64,000 bases of DNA from Xiphias gladius (GCF_016859285.1 NC_053401.1:128161-192160); one strand, 5' to 3'; positions 11,901 to 26,900 are shown, counted from the first letter of the stretch. Numbers and translations are program-made. Notes: generated from the letters alone by a model not told the origin.

Positions 11901-14900
11901 TGTAAAAACCCCAGATGTACAATCATTAAATCCTTTTGCCTTCAGACCACAATCCCACCAGACTGAGACCCTCCCTTTCAGGCGGTCTCACTTCAGTTGT
12001 TTAGTCCTCACTGGCGTTTGTTTAACAGCAGTTAAAACAAACCAAACCAAAACAGGCAAATACACCTGAGTTCACCTGAACCCAACCCAGCAGGTGTAAG
12101 GTGACAGTTCACGTCAGTTCTCGCTGGTTCAGGGTCAGTTTGACTCCGCTGCCCTCTGCTGGTGTAAAGGATTATCTCAGCTTTATAAAATGATTTACAA
12201 AAGGCACAGAACCACAGAGCCTGGCAGGTGTCATGGAGGAAAGTGGTCTCAAATGAATTCATTCAGTATTGATGAGTTTAGTCTTGACCTTGGACACAGT
12301 GTTTGCCAAAAAAAAGTCTCAGCTCAAGGTCCAGTTTTTAAAGGAGCTTTCAACCACATTTCACAGTCTGTAAAACGACATATTGAAGGCGATTAAAAAA
12401 TACAAAACAATTTTACCACATGACGGAAAAAAGTAAAAAGATAATGGAGAAGTTGAGGAGCATTAAAAGTGGCTCATATAAGTGAAGTCACAACTATGTG
12501 TTGTAATAACACACGCATATGTACGTTTTAACACAGGTGTATATATCTGTGTAGGGAGATAACAGTCATTTCAAACCCCCTGGACTCTAACCTGGACCTC
12601 CTCCATGTGTCCCTGACGGCCTCTGTCCTCAGGTAAACTCACCTGAGCCTTGTGGAGTCTCTTCAGCTGTTCCTGTTTTGCCTGTCTTCGAGCGGCTCTC
12701 TGAACTCGTCGGGTGATTTTCGCATCCAGGTCTTCGTCTTGGTCCTCTCGTTCCCTTTGGAACATGGCCTCCTTCACGCTCAAACTGGACGGCTCCTTCG
12801 GCTGGACTAGGACCCCCAAAACCTCCGTGGGACAAGAGGACGATCCGTCAGAGTCCTGGGGGGAGACTCTGTCCTTCACAGAGCGTCTCTGGAACAATAC
12901 AAACAACAGTGTTTTTATTACATTACAGGAGTTTGCCAGGGCTTCAGATGATTATCAGACTAGCACTGTAACCCTAAGCAGTCACAACATCTGTCTGTAC
13001 CTTGATGGCGTACGATCGTTTAAAAGCCAGAGCATGAGGAACATACACAGGCTGAGACGCATGAAGAAGAAACATGAAGGACAAAAACAATCAAACAAAT
13101 TGTCAACACAAGTCCAAGTAGGTCTGGACGAGTTTTAAATCGGCTGAGACAAGTCCGGGTCAAGTTTCGAGGCTTTAGTCTCACCGCTGCAGGTAAGGTC
13201 TATAGATAAAATCTCTCCCCTGATCAATTGTAACATGATGACAGAGGGCTTCACTCGGTCTCTAGGCTGCTAATATAAAACTGAGACACTCACAGAACCT
13301 AGACCACCATCACAGCACAAAATACTGATTTCTATATAAACAACAATGTGTTTCCTGTATCTATCAGAGCTGATACCTCCTGGTTCTCCTCCTCCTCCTT
13401 TATTGTGACTCTCTGAATTTCAGATGTGAGGTCGAAGAGCTCCAAACGCAGCTACAAACATCAGACAGGACAGTTTATCTGAGGATATCTACAGGTGTGT
13501 TTCACATTGTTTCAGAGTTTCTGCCTTGAATCCAGTTATTAGTCTGATCCCTTAACTGAGCACACAGGACACTGGACGTGGTTGTACTGCGGCCTTTGAT
13601 ACTGTGGATCATAGAAACACATCTGGACTGACCAGAAAAATGTTAGGAACATCTGTTGTCATTGGTGATCATAAACCTCAGTTTTTCTACCCCCACATGC
13701 TGTAGCCTCTAGGAAGCAGGAAATGGTACTTCAAAATAAAATCATTCCTATTTACACTATGTATTCATAAAAGCACTACACTTCAAAATAAATTTGTTTA
13801 TAGTTGTATTCTGATTGGTTGTTTGTAGCCGTACTGTGATTGGTTGGTTTGTAGCTTTACTAAGATTGGCTGGTTTGTAGCTTTACTGCGATTGGCTGGT
13901 TTGTAGCTTTACTGCGATTGGCTGGTTTGTAGCTTTAATGCGATTGGCTGGTTTATAGTGGTATTTTGATCGGTTGGCTTGTAGCGTTACTCTGATTGGT
14001 TGGTTTATAGTCGTATTCAGATGGGTTGGTTTGTAGCTTTACTGCGATTGGCTGGTTTGTAGAGGTATTTTGATCGGTAGGTTTGTAGCGTTACTCTGAT
14101 TGGTTGGTTTGTAGTTTTACTGCGATTTGCTGGTTTGTAGCTTTACTGCGATTGGCTGGTTTATAGTCGTATTCAGATGAGTTGGTTTGTAGCCTTACTC
14201 TGATTGGTTGGTTTGTAGTTTTACTGCGATTGGCTGGTTTGTAGTGGTATTTGGATCGGTTGGCTTGTAGCCTTACTCTGATTGGTTGGTTTGTAGCTTT
14301 ACTGCGATTGCCTGGTTTGTAGCTTTACTGCTATTGGCTGGTTTATAGTGGTATTTTGATCGGTTGGCTTGTAGCATTACTCTGATTGGTTGGTTTGTAG
14401 CTTTACTGCGATTGCCTGGTTTGTAGCTTTACTGCGATTGCCTGGTTTGTAGCGTTACTCGGATTGGTTGGTTTATAGTCGTATTCAGATGGGTTGGTTT
14501 GCAGTGTAGCGTAGTGTCAGTGAAGTTGTTGCTGGTGTAGAGAGCTGTCGTGTGCTTGGTTCTTACGTTGTTACTGGGTTTCAGTGAACATCTCTGCAGC
14601 AGAGTGGACGAGTCCAGATCAGTCTCTTCTGTCAGACTCAGACCTCCTCTCACATCTGGAGACAGGAAGGACTATTATTACTTCATCACAGTGAGCTAAG
14701 TCTGCCTGAATGTGTGTGTTTATTACGTCATCACCTGTAGCTCTCCTCTGATTGGCTGTTTCCTTCCTCAGCCTCTCAGGTGGTAAAGTCCTGCCCCTCT
14801 TGCTCTTATCCTTCTTGTTTCCAGAGAACATCGCCCTCCACAGAGCTCTGGCCCCGCCTCCTTCCACATCCATCGGTCCGGGGGGCAGACCTTCCCTGAG

Positions 14901-17900
14901 CCCCTTCAGCTGGAGGAGGAGTGCCCCGCCCCCACCCTGCAGAGGGGGGAGGCTGTGGGCTCCTCTATGCCTCCTCCTCCTCCTCCTCAGCCACTCTGAC
15001 TCCGTCTCCTCCTCATGTTGGTACACCCCCTCCTTCTCTGACCCCGCCCCTCTCTCCTGCCGGAAGAGGGGCCTCTTCGAAAGCAGTTCAGAGCTGATGT
15101 CATCAAACCACCCTCTAGCGGCAGGTTGTTGGGGGGCATGTCTCTGAACAACTATTTCAATGTCGACGTCAGGTGTGAGCTCTGTGGGTGGAGCTGTGTC
15201 TCTGCTCTCATCAATGGTGGAATCAGGTGTGGTGATCAAGGAGCAAGTGGAGGGTGTGGTGCCAGAGGGCGGAGTCGCAGATGAAGGTGTGGAGGAGGTG
15301 ATGCTGGGCGGCAGGCTGGAGGTGGAGTCAGGCTCCACAGGTGTGTGAGAGTGTGTGATTACACTTCCCTCCGCTGCGGAGACACTCCGAGAGTTGAGAG
15401 GAGAAAACTCCTCCTCTGGGGGGGGGGCGCAAGAGTCAGTTCAGGATGTAAGTAATAAGTAATAACAATAACTTTATTTGTATAACTTTCATGCAAAGAT
15501 GCAGCTGAAAGTTTCTTGTAAAACACAATTAAAAACAATGGTCAAAAAATGTCAAAAACAAAAATGAAAATACACAATAACAATAAACAAACATTTAATA
15601 ACAAAACATTAAAAACAACCCCAATAAAACCAACACGTAGAAATTATGCAAATACCAAAGATAAACATTTGAGAACTGTCAAGGTTGGATTAATGCAAAG
15701 TAATAGTCAGATTAAAAAGATCAGTGTTTAATTTCTTTTTAAAGATCCATAAAAATAGAAAAAACAGCCGATTCCTCGTTGGAAGCAAAGATCTGAGAGT
15801 TATTGTTGAAACTTAAATAAAAGGCAATCATCGATAAATGAAGGAGAATGTTATGTAAGACTTTAAAAACAAGTAAAAGACTTTAAAATCTATTCTAAAA
15901 GATACAGGTAACCAGTGCACTTTTACTACAACTTCAGCCGTTTCAGTGTTTCAGCAGTGAGAGTAAATTACAATGTACTATTTTCTACTGACATGCAAAA
16001 TGAAAATGAGTCAAAAGTCTTTGCATCTAAACCAAAAACTTCATTAATTCATCCTGTTAGTTTTTAATCGCAATTTTCTTGAAATCAGTACCAGTAATTG
16101 TGACAACAGAATTTTATAAACCATATACTAATGAAGTTTAATCATTATTTGTATTATTACATAATTACGTTGGTATGCTTCCATTAAAATCCATATACAG
16201 CATAATAACATAGAATTATTGCCCTGCTCCGCGATTATCATCAAAATTGTCTTATTCTATATTCATGTCATATTTCATGCCATTAAATGTTAAGTCTCAA
16301 ACCAACGCTGTGTTAGCTCTTGTCTGTCTGTCTGTGGTTCATAGCTCCGAGCCCATTGGTTCCTACTGAGTACGTAAGTCTTTAAAGACATCGCACAAAT
16401 ATTCAGCTTCATTTTCTAAAGAAGCCTCAGTAATTTCCTAAAACAGCTGCTCACTGTAATTTGTAATCAAACAAACAGGAGGGAACAGTGACTCTGTTGG
16501 GGACTATTTTCAGTGGCGGATTAATCCAAATTTTGAACAAACTAGTTTAGGATCAATTAATTTATCTAAACAAATCTAACTACACCACGAATAACTATAG
16601 TGATATTTAAATTTTCACTATTTAATAGTAATAATTATTACCTTGTTTAATGTTACCTCCAAACTGTTCTTTAGTACTGCATTTGTATCTATGCACTTTT
16701 TCCAAACAGTAAACGTTGACCTTTTACTGCCTGTGTTACTTTTTTACTTTGAACCTCAATAAACAGAAATTAAAGCTGTATTAGACAAACTGTTCATAAG
16801 CAGCTGGTTAAAAGAACATTCATGTTGTTAAAATGAACCCATGCCAGCAGACACAGCAGCTTCTTGCAAAGTGTTAATGCAAGGACATTAATCTAAATTC
16901 GATGTTTTTATTAAAGCGGTTTGGATTCTACCTGTCTCCTCCTCTAACAGGAGCCACAAGCCAGAGTGACGCTCCATCTCCCAGGGGCTGTACTCCCCCT
17001 CTACCAGCAGGGGGAGACACGTACACACAACACAACATGAAGACAAGCGACAACAGATTTACAAAACATCACATCACATATACATAACATACACACAACA
17101 TCACATGACATAGCCACACAGAGACAAGCAGAGGATTCAAACTGCAGAGCTGACAGGAACAGAAAAATAACTGAGACTCACCATCACTGGTCTCCACCTC
17201 ACTGCCTCCCTCCTCTCCATCTTCATCTTCATCCACCTCCCCCTCCTCCATCTCCTCCTCCTCTCCCTCCTGGTCATCTCTCGGGCGGAGGTGGAGCTGC
17301 AGTGCTTCCCTCCATGAGGCTCTGACCACCTCTGAGGTCAAACGTCGTCGAATTCCTCCTCCCAGCTCCTCCTCCTCCTCCTCCTCGTCCTCCTCGTCCT
17401 CCTCCTCCTCCATCTCAGACTCTGAACTGAAAACAGAAAAAGGAAAGTTCACCTGGTTTCACACAGAGCAGGAGGAGGTCACAGAGGTATGGAAGACCAG
17501 TACAGTCACGACAATAAATGGATGAAAAGTTGGTAAAATACTCATTGTGAGTCCAAATTGTGGAATGCTAAATCATACTTTGGATTCATTTTTAAAGATT
17601 CAGACAAAAAATTCATAAGTTTGCATACTTTAAAATATTGTAAATTTGACTTAAAAAGTTCATTTTAAATTCAAAAGTCACAATGTTGACATGAAAGGTC
17701 ATACTAGTGTTAAGGTTGGGGACATAAAAAGTCATACATCTGACTTACAAAACATAATTTCGATGTAAAAAGAGGCATTGTGATGTAGGTTTTTATAATC
17801 TCGACTTCAAAAGTCATAACTGTCATTCCCAATTTTGATTTATATGATACAACTGTGTTAAAACGTAAGAATTCTGATTTAAAACATCATAGTTTTTACT

Positions 17901-20900
17901 TTACTAGTAATAAATGTAGCATGAAAAGTCATGAATTAACATTAAGAAGTTGTCAAATGTAGTTTTTATTTAAAATTCATAATTCGGACTTAATTTTAAA
18001 CGTAAAAAGTCATAATTGCGACTTAAAAATTCGTATCGTTGACTTTAAGTTTTAATTTTTACTTTTAAAAAAAATCAAACGTTGGATGTAAAAAGTCTTA
18101 TTTTTGACTTAAAGGAGTATGTATATATATATATTTTTTTCGTACCTAACATCTCATGTAGTTTTGTCTTTTTCTGACGTTAATGACCTTCCTCGTGGCT
18201 CAGACTGGAACCGTTTCTTTTACATTGACCTGTTTTTCTCTAACCTGGACCTGTGGTCGTGTGTCTGGTCCAGACTCAGGTTGAACCGGTTCAGGGTCTC
18301 TTCGGAGACACCCTCGGGCTCCTCTTGCACCTCCGTCTCCACCTTGGTCGAGCTCCGTCGGTAGTTTTCCAGCTCGATCCTCTCGGGCGTCGCCGCCATC
18401 ACAGAAATCGCTGCAAACACACCAACGCAGCCGCACACACACACAGACACACACAGAAACACACACACACTAAAGCCCACATTGATTCCAGTTTAAGGAG
18501 CGTGCTCAGTGTGAACAGGTGAGAAGACTGAAAGGACGACGTAGGTGAAGGGAGCTCACCTGACGAGCGACGACGTTCGGGTGAGATCTCAGAGTCCGCG
18601 GAGGAGAGGGAGGGAGCTGAAGCCAGAGATGCCTGTAAGGACACAAACACACCCAGTGCTTGTCGTGCCGATCATATATTATATCAAGTGGATTTGTCAC
18701 AGCGAGTTACTGCTGCTGAGCCCGAATCATGTCCGGATTTATTAGGTTCATTTCAACCACGAAATATACACTTTGATTAAATGTTTCTTCTCCCGGCAAC
18801 AGGATGCAAAACTGCAAACCACCAGACAAAAGTTCCACAAACCTGAAGCATCCACCTCTAAAAAGTACGTTTGCTGAGTAAACGTGGTGTGAGGTGACTG
18901 ACTTTACGTGTGTGTGTGTGTGGCTGCTGCTGTTCGACTGCATAACCATCTGGCAACCTCTCAGAAACAGTCTGCCAGCTTTTTTGAACAGCACTGCTCC
19001 AGAATCCAGAATCCAGAATCCCGCCACCACCACTCATCAACTGACCCCTCACCTGTCAGTCAACATTTTCTCACAGTTTAGCCTGTTCACAATGTGTCAC
19101 CCGCTGCTTTCAAAGACCAACATTTGAAGACTGTGAATGTGAAGACGTTTACGGTGTCGACACCTGCATTATCCGTGGCACTGGTGAAACTTGGCTCACT
19201 TTCACTGTCACTGTCACTGTGCAGCTGTGTCTCAGCTCTTGCTCCTCAAACTGACAGTTCAGCTGCTTTCAGCAATCGACATTTTAAGATGTTTAACTTG
19301 TTTGCAATGTTGACACCTACAATTTGTATTAAAACCGACATTTCTAATACTTTCAGTAATCAATATTTTAAAGGGATTCATTTTTTGGTGTAAGTGAGCA
19401 CACTTCAGTTTCTTTCAGAAAATGTTGCGGTTTCTTACTATTGATGTTCGGTGCGTAGCAGCTCTGTCGGACGGCGTCGGTCTCTTCCTCACGGTCGGAG
19501 CGTCCAGACGACAGTCGTAGTGCTGAAGACAGTAAAACCTCCCTGAGACACAATAGGAAGGAAAAAACACTTCTGTCAAAAACATAAGAACAGATGTTTA
19601 GGACAGATGTTCACACCACAGGTCGGAGGGCGAGGACGCTTTACAATGAGCTGTCTCCATCATCAGACGTTTGATCACTGACTGAGCCTTGTGGTTTTTA
19701 TACCAAGATTCAAATCTTTTTCTGCCTGGGACTTCAAACTCTGGTCATGTGACCACTCCGCTCTGACTGGGTGCTGAGGGCTCAAACCAAACAAACAGGA
19801 GATCTTGTTTGTCCTGAAGCTCAAAGGCACAATATACACTTTGTGGGACAAAAATACAAACACATTAGCAGCAACACATATTAACGCACACTCTGAAATA
19901 GACGACCACAGAGAGGTTTGTGGGCGAGGCTCGAGGCTCTAACGGAGAGCTAATTGTAAATGTTCATGAGCTGCACTTCAACACACACACTCAGAGGTCA
20001 CATGGCAGCATCATGTGGTTTTAACCAGAGTACTGTGTTGAGCAGCAGCGATCAGTGTGAAATCGCTGATGGACCTACAACAGATGACCTGATGGTGCGG
20101 TCACACAACATCACCGACAGTAGCCTCATCCCTCCGCAGACTGAAATACCACGACCCCTGTTGGATGGATTCACATTAAACAGTAACTCCACACCCGCTG
20201 ACCTCCACTGGTTTGTCCGACCACAGAGGAGAAACTTTGCTGTCAGTCGCTTTTTAAACCCGGTCCAGATACGGTACCTTGGTCTCTGAGTTCACATGTA
20301 AAACCGCCAACAGGCAGTGGTCATGAGTCCCTGGTGTTCAGTTATTTAACAGCCTGACAAAGAGCTGGATGTGTCTACATGTCTATACGTCCCCAACCCC
20401 CACAGGCTGGAAACTGTTCCCTTGAAACTCAAAAGAAGAGGGAAAAATGACGAGGTTATGAAAAAAAAAGGATAAAATATATAAAGGATTGATTCTAAAT
20501 GTGGTCAGTTTCCATTTCTTTCATATCTTGTGTTTGTCCGTGTGCAGCTGCTGCTCCAGTCAGAAGATTTAAACTTCTTTATTACAACTTTTATGATCAA
20601 AGCTTCTCATAAAAAGAAAGAAATATGGACACATAAAACCAAAACTATGTGACTGGAATGATACTGGAAGAAGGAGGGGAGAGTAAGACTTTCTGTTTGT
20701 AACTTGGGTGAACCGAGCCTTTGACTGAATTATGACGATGAAGAGATGTTTTCGGGACTGAAACTGACCGTTGTGTCGGTCGTAGGCGTACGCAGCGAGT
20801 CTGAGCGTGCTGCTGCAGTAATCACACTGGAAACAACTGCGATGGAAGAACAATCCCTCTGCACTCAGACGCTCCATCACATAAACTCTCTTCTTACAGA

Positions 20901-23900
20901 AGAAACAGACGTCACTGCAGCCCACGGAAAACTGTAGAGACGGAAGCAATTAGAGGAAGCTGAAGAGTTAATCCGGTGATGATGTGATGTCAGGTTCAGA
21001 TCTTTGGAGACTGTCTGATGGAGACTGATGGAGTTAATTTCATGTTGGTTATTATCCTGGTACATGGATAACAACCTGGTATAATCTGATAGGTAAGAGT
21101 CTGAGGTCACACAATCACATTAGACTTCTGATCAATGAAATATATATACACAATTTAAATAATACAACACCATCAAAGAAAACCTTGTCTGCAGAATGAC
21201 TAAACTTTAAGTGCAATTTGCTGACAACACTTTTCCTTGAGTAGGATTTTGAATGCAGGTCTTTTACATGTAATGAAGTATTTTTACTTTGTGGTACTGC
21301 TGCTTTTACTGAAGTAAAAGCTTTGAATATTTCTTCCACTGCTCTGATTAAAATAGATATTGATCATACAGATCACCGAGTCTAAACAGGAAGAATAACT
21401 TTTCCATTTTCAAACAAAGTGCATCAAAACAACAAAGGTCCACTTTCTGCATTGCTCAGTCGCTTTTGACTCTTCATCAGCAGATGTAGTTTACTCATTT
21501 TTCATGAAATTATAGATGTTCAGTTTTTCTATGTTTCTGAGCACTTTAAGGAGTTTTTATCCATGATTTAAAAATATAATTTGATTAAGTTCGATTGAAT
21601 GAGTTTTATTCTTGACCTTGGAAGCAACAGCTGGCAAAACACTCAACTCAAGGTCCACTTACTGCATTGTTCTGGGGCTTTCAAGTAGTCCTCATCAGCA
21701 GATTGAGACGAACTCAATATACAGAAGCTCCAGAACTAGCAAGCGAGTAGAACTTGTGGTGACATGAATGTGTCACTTGCTGTTTCCAAGCTCAAGAATC
21801 TATGTTAGGCTCAACCTGGTGCGCTGCACATCTGCTCAGTCAAAGGTTAAATAACTGACCTTTGAGTCCACCAGAGTCCACTGGAGACTGCACCAAAACA
21901 GGACTCCCACACTTGAATCTATCAGACATGCAGGTTTTCAGTTGAAGTGAACGAGAGACAGAAGTTTAATGTGAGCGTACCTGAAGAAGGTGAATGAATA
22001 TGAACCTCGGCAAACTGACCTCATCCCGACTCTGAATCTGATTGGCTATCTGCTCAGCCAATGAGCTCACTCCACCAGTGTACATCTGAAGACACTTTGA
22101 TCAGACACCAGACATGAGGTAGAGAACAGACACGACAACAACAGACATGAGGAAACTAACAGAACAGAACCAAAGTCCTGCTCCACTTCCAGATTAGATT
22201 CTGTTCCACTGTAGTTTAATCCTAATGTTGACCCACCAACCTGCACACTGAGCCCTCACGGACTTGTGCTTTTATGTATTTAAATTGCTCATCAAAAATA
22301 ACACTTGACTCTGTTACCCCTCTGGAAAAGAAGATAATAGAACAAAGGAGGTTAGCTCCGTGGTTTAACCCCCAAACCGGCATATTAAAGCAAACACTGT
22401 GAAGAATGCCGCTTAGCCTGGCATGATAGTCTAAAAACATATAGGAAAGCCCTCTGTAATGCCAGAGCAGCCTATTACTCATCTCTAGTAGAGGAACATT
22501 AAAACAGCCCTTTCAGTCTCCCTCTCTCCCTCGCTCTCTCTCTCTCTCTCAACCCAGCCGGTCGAGGCAGACGGCCGCCCGCCATGAGCCGGGTTCTGTT
22601 CAAGGTTTCTCCCTGTTAAAGGGAGTTTTTTCTTGCCCCTGTCGCCAAGTTCTTGCTCATGAGGGAATGTCAGGTCTCTGTAAATATAACTATAAAGAGT
22701 CTGGTCTAGACCTGGTCTATATGAAAAGTGCCCTGAGATAACCTCTGTTATGATTTGGCGCTATATTGATAAAACTGACTTGACTTCTAAACTGTGAGGG
22801 AATAAAACATGACCTAAGTTGTTTCCATAGATGCAAACTTTTGACCCTGTAGCCTGTCTCGAGTACTTTTCTGACCAGTCTTAACAGTAATCCCACTGAT
22901 TATTAATTATTAATGGATATGTAATAGGTCAGCTGCTTTACTTAAGCTCAGGACAAAGCTGAAGATGAACCCAGTGGTACAAAGACCAGACAAACCAACA
23001 TGAAGATTGTTTCCACCGACTGTCACAAATGTTTTCATCTCTTGCAGTCAGTAAGGAGCAGAAACCTTAGACTAAGTCCACCAGACCTCAGACTGTCAAC
23101 ACCAACTGATCCAGACTGGAACAGACCAACTGACCTAGACTGGACCAGACCTGGTCTGACTTGGTCCCATCCACTGTCACGCCCAGATCACATTCCCCAT
23201 CAGAGGTACATTCCAAATGTGGGTCCCTCCCTCAGAGTTAACCGTAACTTCTTCCCTTTACATGAGAATTAAGATGGATCTCTCAGCTGAGGATCCTCAC
23301 ATCGTATGTAGGAGGTTGGATTTGGTTCTTAGTTGGATTAAAACCAACCTCCTCCTGTCAGACTGTAAATCTGCAGAAAGTCTCTTTGAGGCCTCAGGCA
23401 AACTCGATGAATTGCAGACTTGTAACTCATCAGCTCTACCCCAGGAACGAGCCTGTTAAGTTCAAAAGTCTGGGGAAGCCTCTTTATTTGGATTTGAACT
23501 GTTCAGTAGTGGTTAGTCACACTTCTGGAGTCTACATAAAGTGGGTTTCGTTTGGATTTTGAATGAAATTATTCTAAATATGAGGATATTTCTCTACATG
23601 TAGTGTTCTCTTCTTTCACATCGTCCAGTGTTGTTTATACTGTGCATAAATTTTTGCAGCTACTTGCCTGGACACAATAGATATATGGGTTTATCTTTGC
23701 ACTGTGAGCCACTGGAAACTGGAGTCAAGTTCGTTGTGTGTATGTGTAAACATACTCGGTCAATAAAGTTACTGAAGTGCAGGTAAACAGGCTGAGTTTG
23801 AAAAAATCTTTCTCTGGCACATTCTTTCACTTGTTTCATAAAAAGTAAACTTTTCAGACTCAAGTACCAACAAAGATGACTTGAGAATGAGGACATTTTG

Positions 23901-26900
23901 AACAGTGCAGCGGAGGTGAGTGGAACAGAGTCTGGATTGTAAAGTGGGTCAGGGATTTGACTCTTTGTACACAGATCTACAACACAAACGCACAGAAGCA
24001 AGAGAGATAAACGACATCCACACTAAGCAAACTACAGCCTGAAAAGACCAGACTCACATCATCGATCTCCAAATGCTCAGGAAGTCTCATGGTTTGTTTT
24101 ATCTGATGATTTATCCGATTCTATGCCTTTGTCCTGAAGAAATTATGTCTCTTTTCACCTTTATTTCTCATATATTTGATGCCAAATAAACATGAACTTG
24201 AACTGAAACTTATCATCCAAGCCGAAACAAGAGGGCAAGGTTAATTTATCCCCTCTGGAGAGAAAAATCTGTATTTTCAGGTGTCACTGAAGATTCACTG
24301 AAGATTTTATTGTTAAAAACAGGAGCAAGTCCAGCTGCTCAGTCAGCATACACATCACCGTTCAGTGGTTTGTTTGTAACAGCTGCAGGCTGATCTGCAG
24401 TCAGCTCTTCTCTTCAACAGAAACTATTCATGTGACTCACAGTGAAGACGGTTTGTTGTTGATCTGCAGATTCATCACATGAACCAATGTGCCCTGCAGA
24501 GCTTTAACTAAAACACTGGCTGAACATTTAACTCCTGATGATGCCAAGAAATAAAAGTGAGCCTGAGGAGAGAACGACCACTGACTCTTACAGACTGAGT
24601 TCAGGTCAGATTGAAGCTCAGACTGAAGCTGAATGTTGAAATGTTGGCCCTCGATTTCATCCAGAACTCACCTGAAAAAAACAACATTTAAAATACAGGA
24701 TCTAACAGGTCTACAACACACCACGGACACCCACAGTGCATTGCAGCATGGTACCTGTTCGTCCCTGCTGAGGACACACTGAGACTTGATCTTCTGTTTG
24801 AATCGAAAACTCAACTGTTCCTGTTGAAGAGTTCGTTTTCTCTGATGCAGATGTTTCACCGACAGAAACAGGACAGGGAGAAGTTTCAGATGAGGACTGG
24901 TCAGTGAAAGCTGGATTCAGGGATTCAAGACTCAGGATCCAGACTACAGGTTTAAAATACTATGACATTCTACGATAAGATGCTGGAGGTTGGAACTTTA
25001 CATGGAAATAATATATTAAACTTCTGAAGTCGTTTGTGAAGAACAAAACTTGTGTGTCTAGTCTCATTGTCGGAGCCCCCGGGCCTGGTTTGAAGTTTGA
25101 GGTTTTCATAATGTTAAAGTGAAATATTTCACAAATAGTTTTGCAAAAAGTTTAAAAAGGTCAAATTAAAATGCTGAAACCAAGTTCAGGACCAAGTGTT
25201 TTTGGGTACAACCAGACATTTAATCATATAAAATCAGATATGGTTGAGATTAAATTTGAGACGTGTTTAGTTTTTTCACCCAGACGTGACTGTTTATGTG
25301 GCAGAAAGTACTGCAGCATCACTGCAGTGTAGCAGATTGTGTTGTGTGTGGTGAGTCGAGGAGATGATTGCTGATGAATGATAAACTTTTTGGTGTATTT
25401 TTAGAGCAGAGGCCGAAAACAGATCCTGTTCTGTGTTTTAAATAGCTATAGCCGTTTTACTTTATTTTGTTTTTCTGGTCATATTTGTAACTGTGTCATT
25501 GTGCCTTTTGAGCGGCGACTGTGGAATAATGTCTGAAGTCTATTAGTAAAATGCAGCTGAAACAAGCTCTTCACTTTTGCACCGTTGTTCCTACTTTTTT
25601 CTCTTTGTCTCAAGTTTTTTTTAAGTTAAATTACATCCTCTCACACTTTCATACGATCAGACCAATATACTGATTTTCTTAAAGGTGCTATATATAAGTT
25701 TTTCCTATTGCTACATACTTAACATTAGCATTAGCAGCTGTTTACTTCCCAAGAGCTTTAGCCATCATTGCGTTTACAAGACCTGAGGTTAGACTACGTC
25801 CTCTGAGCAGAGCTACTGCTTCATCCTCTCATGTTGGACTGAGTTCAGACTGGACGCTACAGTGAGTCACTATCGCAAAGTTGTGTTACAAGCCGGGGCT
25901 AGCTGGATAGCATGCTAACTTCAGTAGAAGAATAAAAGTTAACATTGGTTTTGTAAAGGAAAGCAGTTTGATGCTGAACTCATAGCATTTCTTAACAGCT
26001 GTTAATGCTAACGTTGGCTATGTAGCAATGGCAAAAACTCACATATAGCACCTTTAAAGGGAAACAAAGCTGGGTTGTTTTTTTTCTACATGAACCAAGT
26101 CAAACTGGAGGACTGGGTTTTGGCTCTAAAGGTTATCAGGGATCCAACAGTACTGGTGTTTGAATCTCGGGGGGGACTAAATCAGCGAGGGCTCATCTGT
26201 CTCTACTGGTATCTACTGCTCCTATAGTCTGCCAATCTTTACCGGTCTCCATGACGATGGCTGGGCAGCAGCATCCGCGGACTCTGAGGGAGGAGGGGAG
26301 CTGGACAACACCTCCCCCCGCTGATCAACACAGGAAGTGACACAGACTCTATTATCGCTGCTGTTGTTGTTAATACTGTCTCCATTTGTAAGGTTGTTGT
26401 CTTATTTGGTCCATATTTCTATTTACATTAATATTCCACATCATTTCTCTGTAAGTCTTTTATTATGATTTTCTGTGTTGCATGTTTTAAATACCTGATC
26501 ATTTAGTATAATCATGTCCTGCATGATGTTTTTTACTAATATTACAATCTCTTTTATTAATGTTCCGCAGGCTCAGTAACTTTGTAGTTGGGTGCAGATT
26601 AAACCTCCCAACAGTTTATTCAATAGTTAAAACTTGTGAAAAGCAACTTACCCATGAATGTATCAGTTATAATAGTGTAAGGCTATAATATATTTGTATC
26701 TATAGCACATAACACCTACATCCTTAGTCTGTTCAGACCATATATCCAGTCAAACTTCTGCCCCACTTCTACACTAACCCTTCCATGTGGAACAGGATCA
26801 CGTGTCAAGGTGAATAACACCACATCCAGTCCCCGGACCCTCAGCACTGGAGCCCCTCGGGGCCGTGTGCTCTCTCCTTGGCTCTTCTCACTGTACACTC

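Larger units (their letters stand above)
8952..12888 (-). other. mical3: MICAL3 bMERB Rab-binding coiled coil, last six exons
   Basis: Exons 12888-12643, 11696-11603, 11481-11431, 10405-10306, 10168-10095 and 9136-8952. Seen: [56 protein letters not shown] and [20 protein letters not shown], ending LGLSWT and a TGA at 8954-8952. This is the Rab8-family-binding bMERB domain. The 51-nt exon 11481-11431 ([10 protein letters not shown]...) keeps frame whether included or skipped and may be alternative. Confidence 0.92.

Noticed and set aside
12713..13138. 141-codon plus-strand open frame
   Set aside because: Its first part is antisense to mical3 exon 12888-12643 and the rest runs through intron; no similarity recognised.
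13795..14507. Possible CRISPR-like regular repeat array
   Set aside because: Head-to-tail minisatellite without unique spacers, in a eukaryotic intron.
14752..15147. 131-codon plus-strand open frame
   Set aside because: It lies antisense to the large mical3 exon (15415-14735), which has family matches and consistent splice phases.
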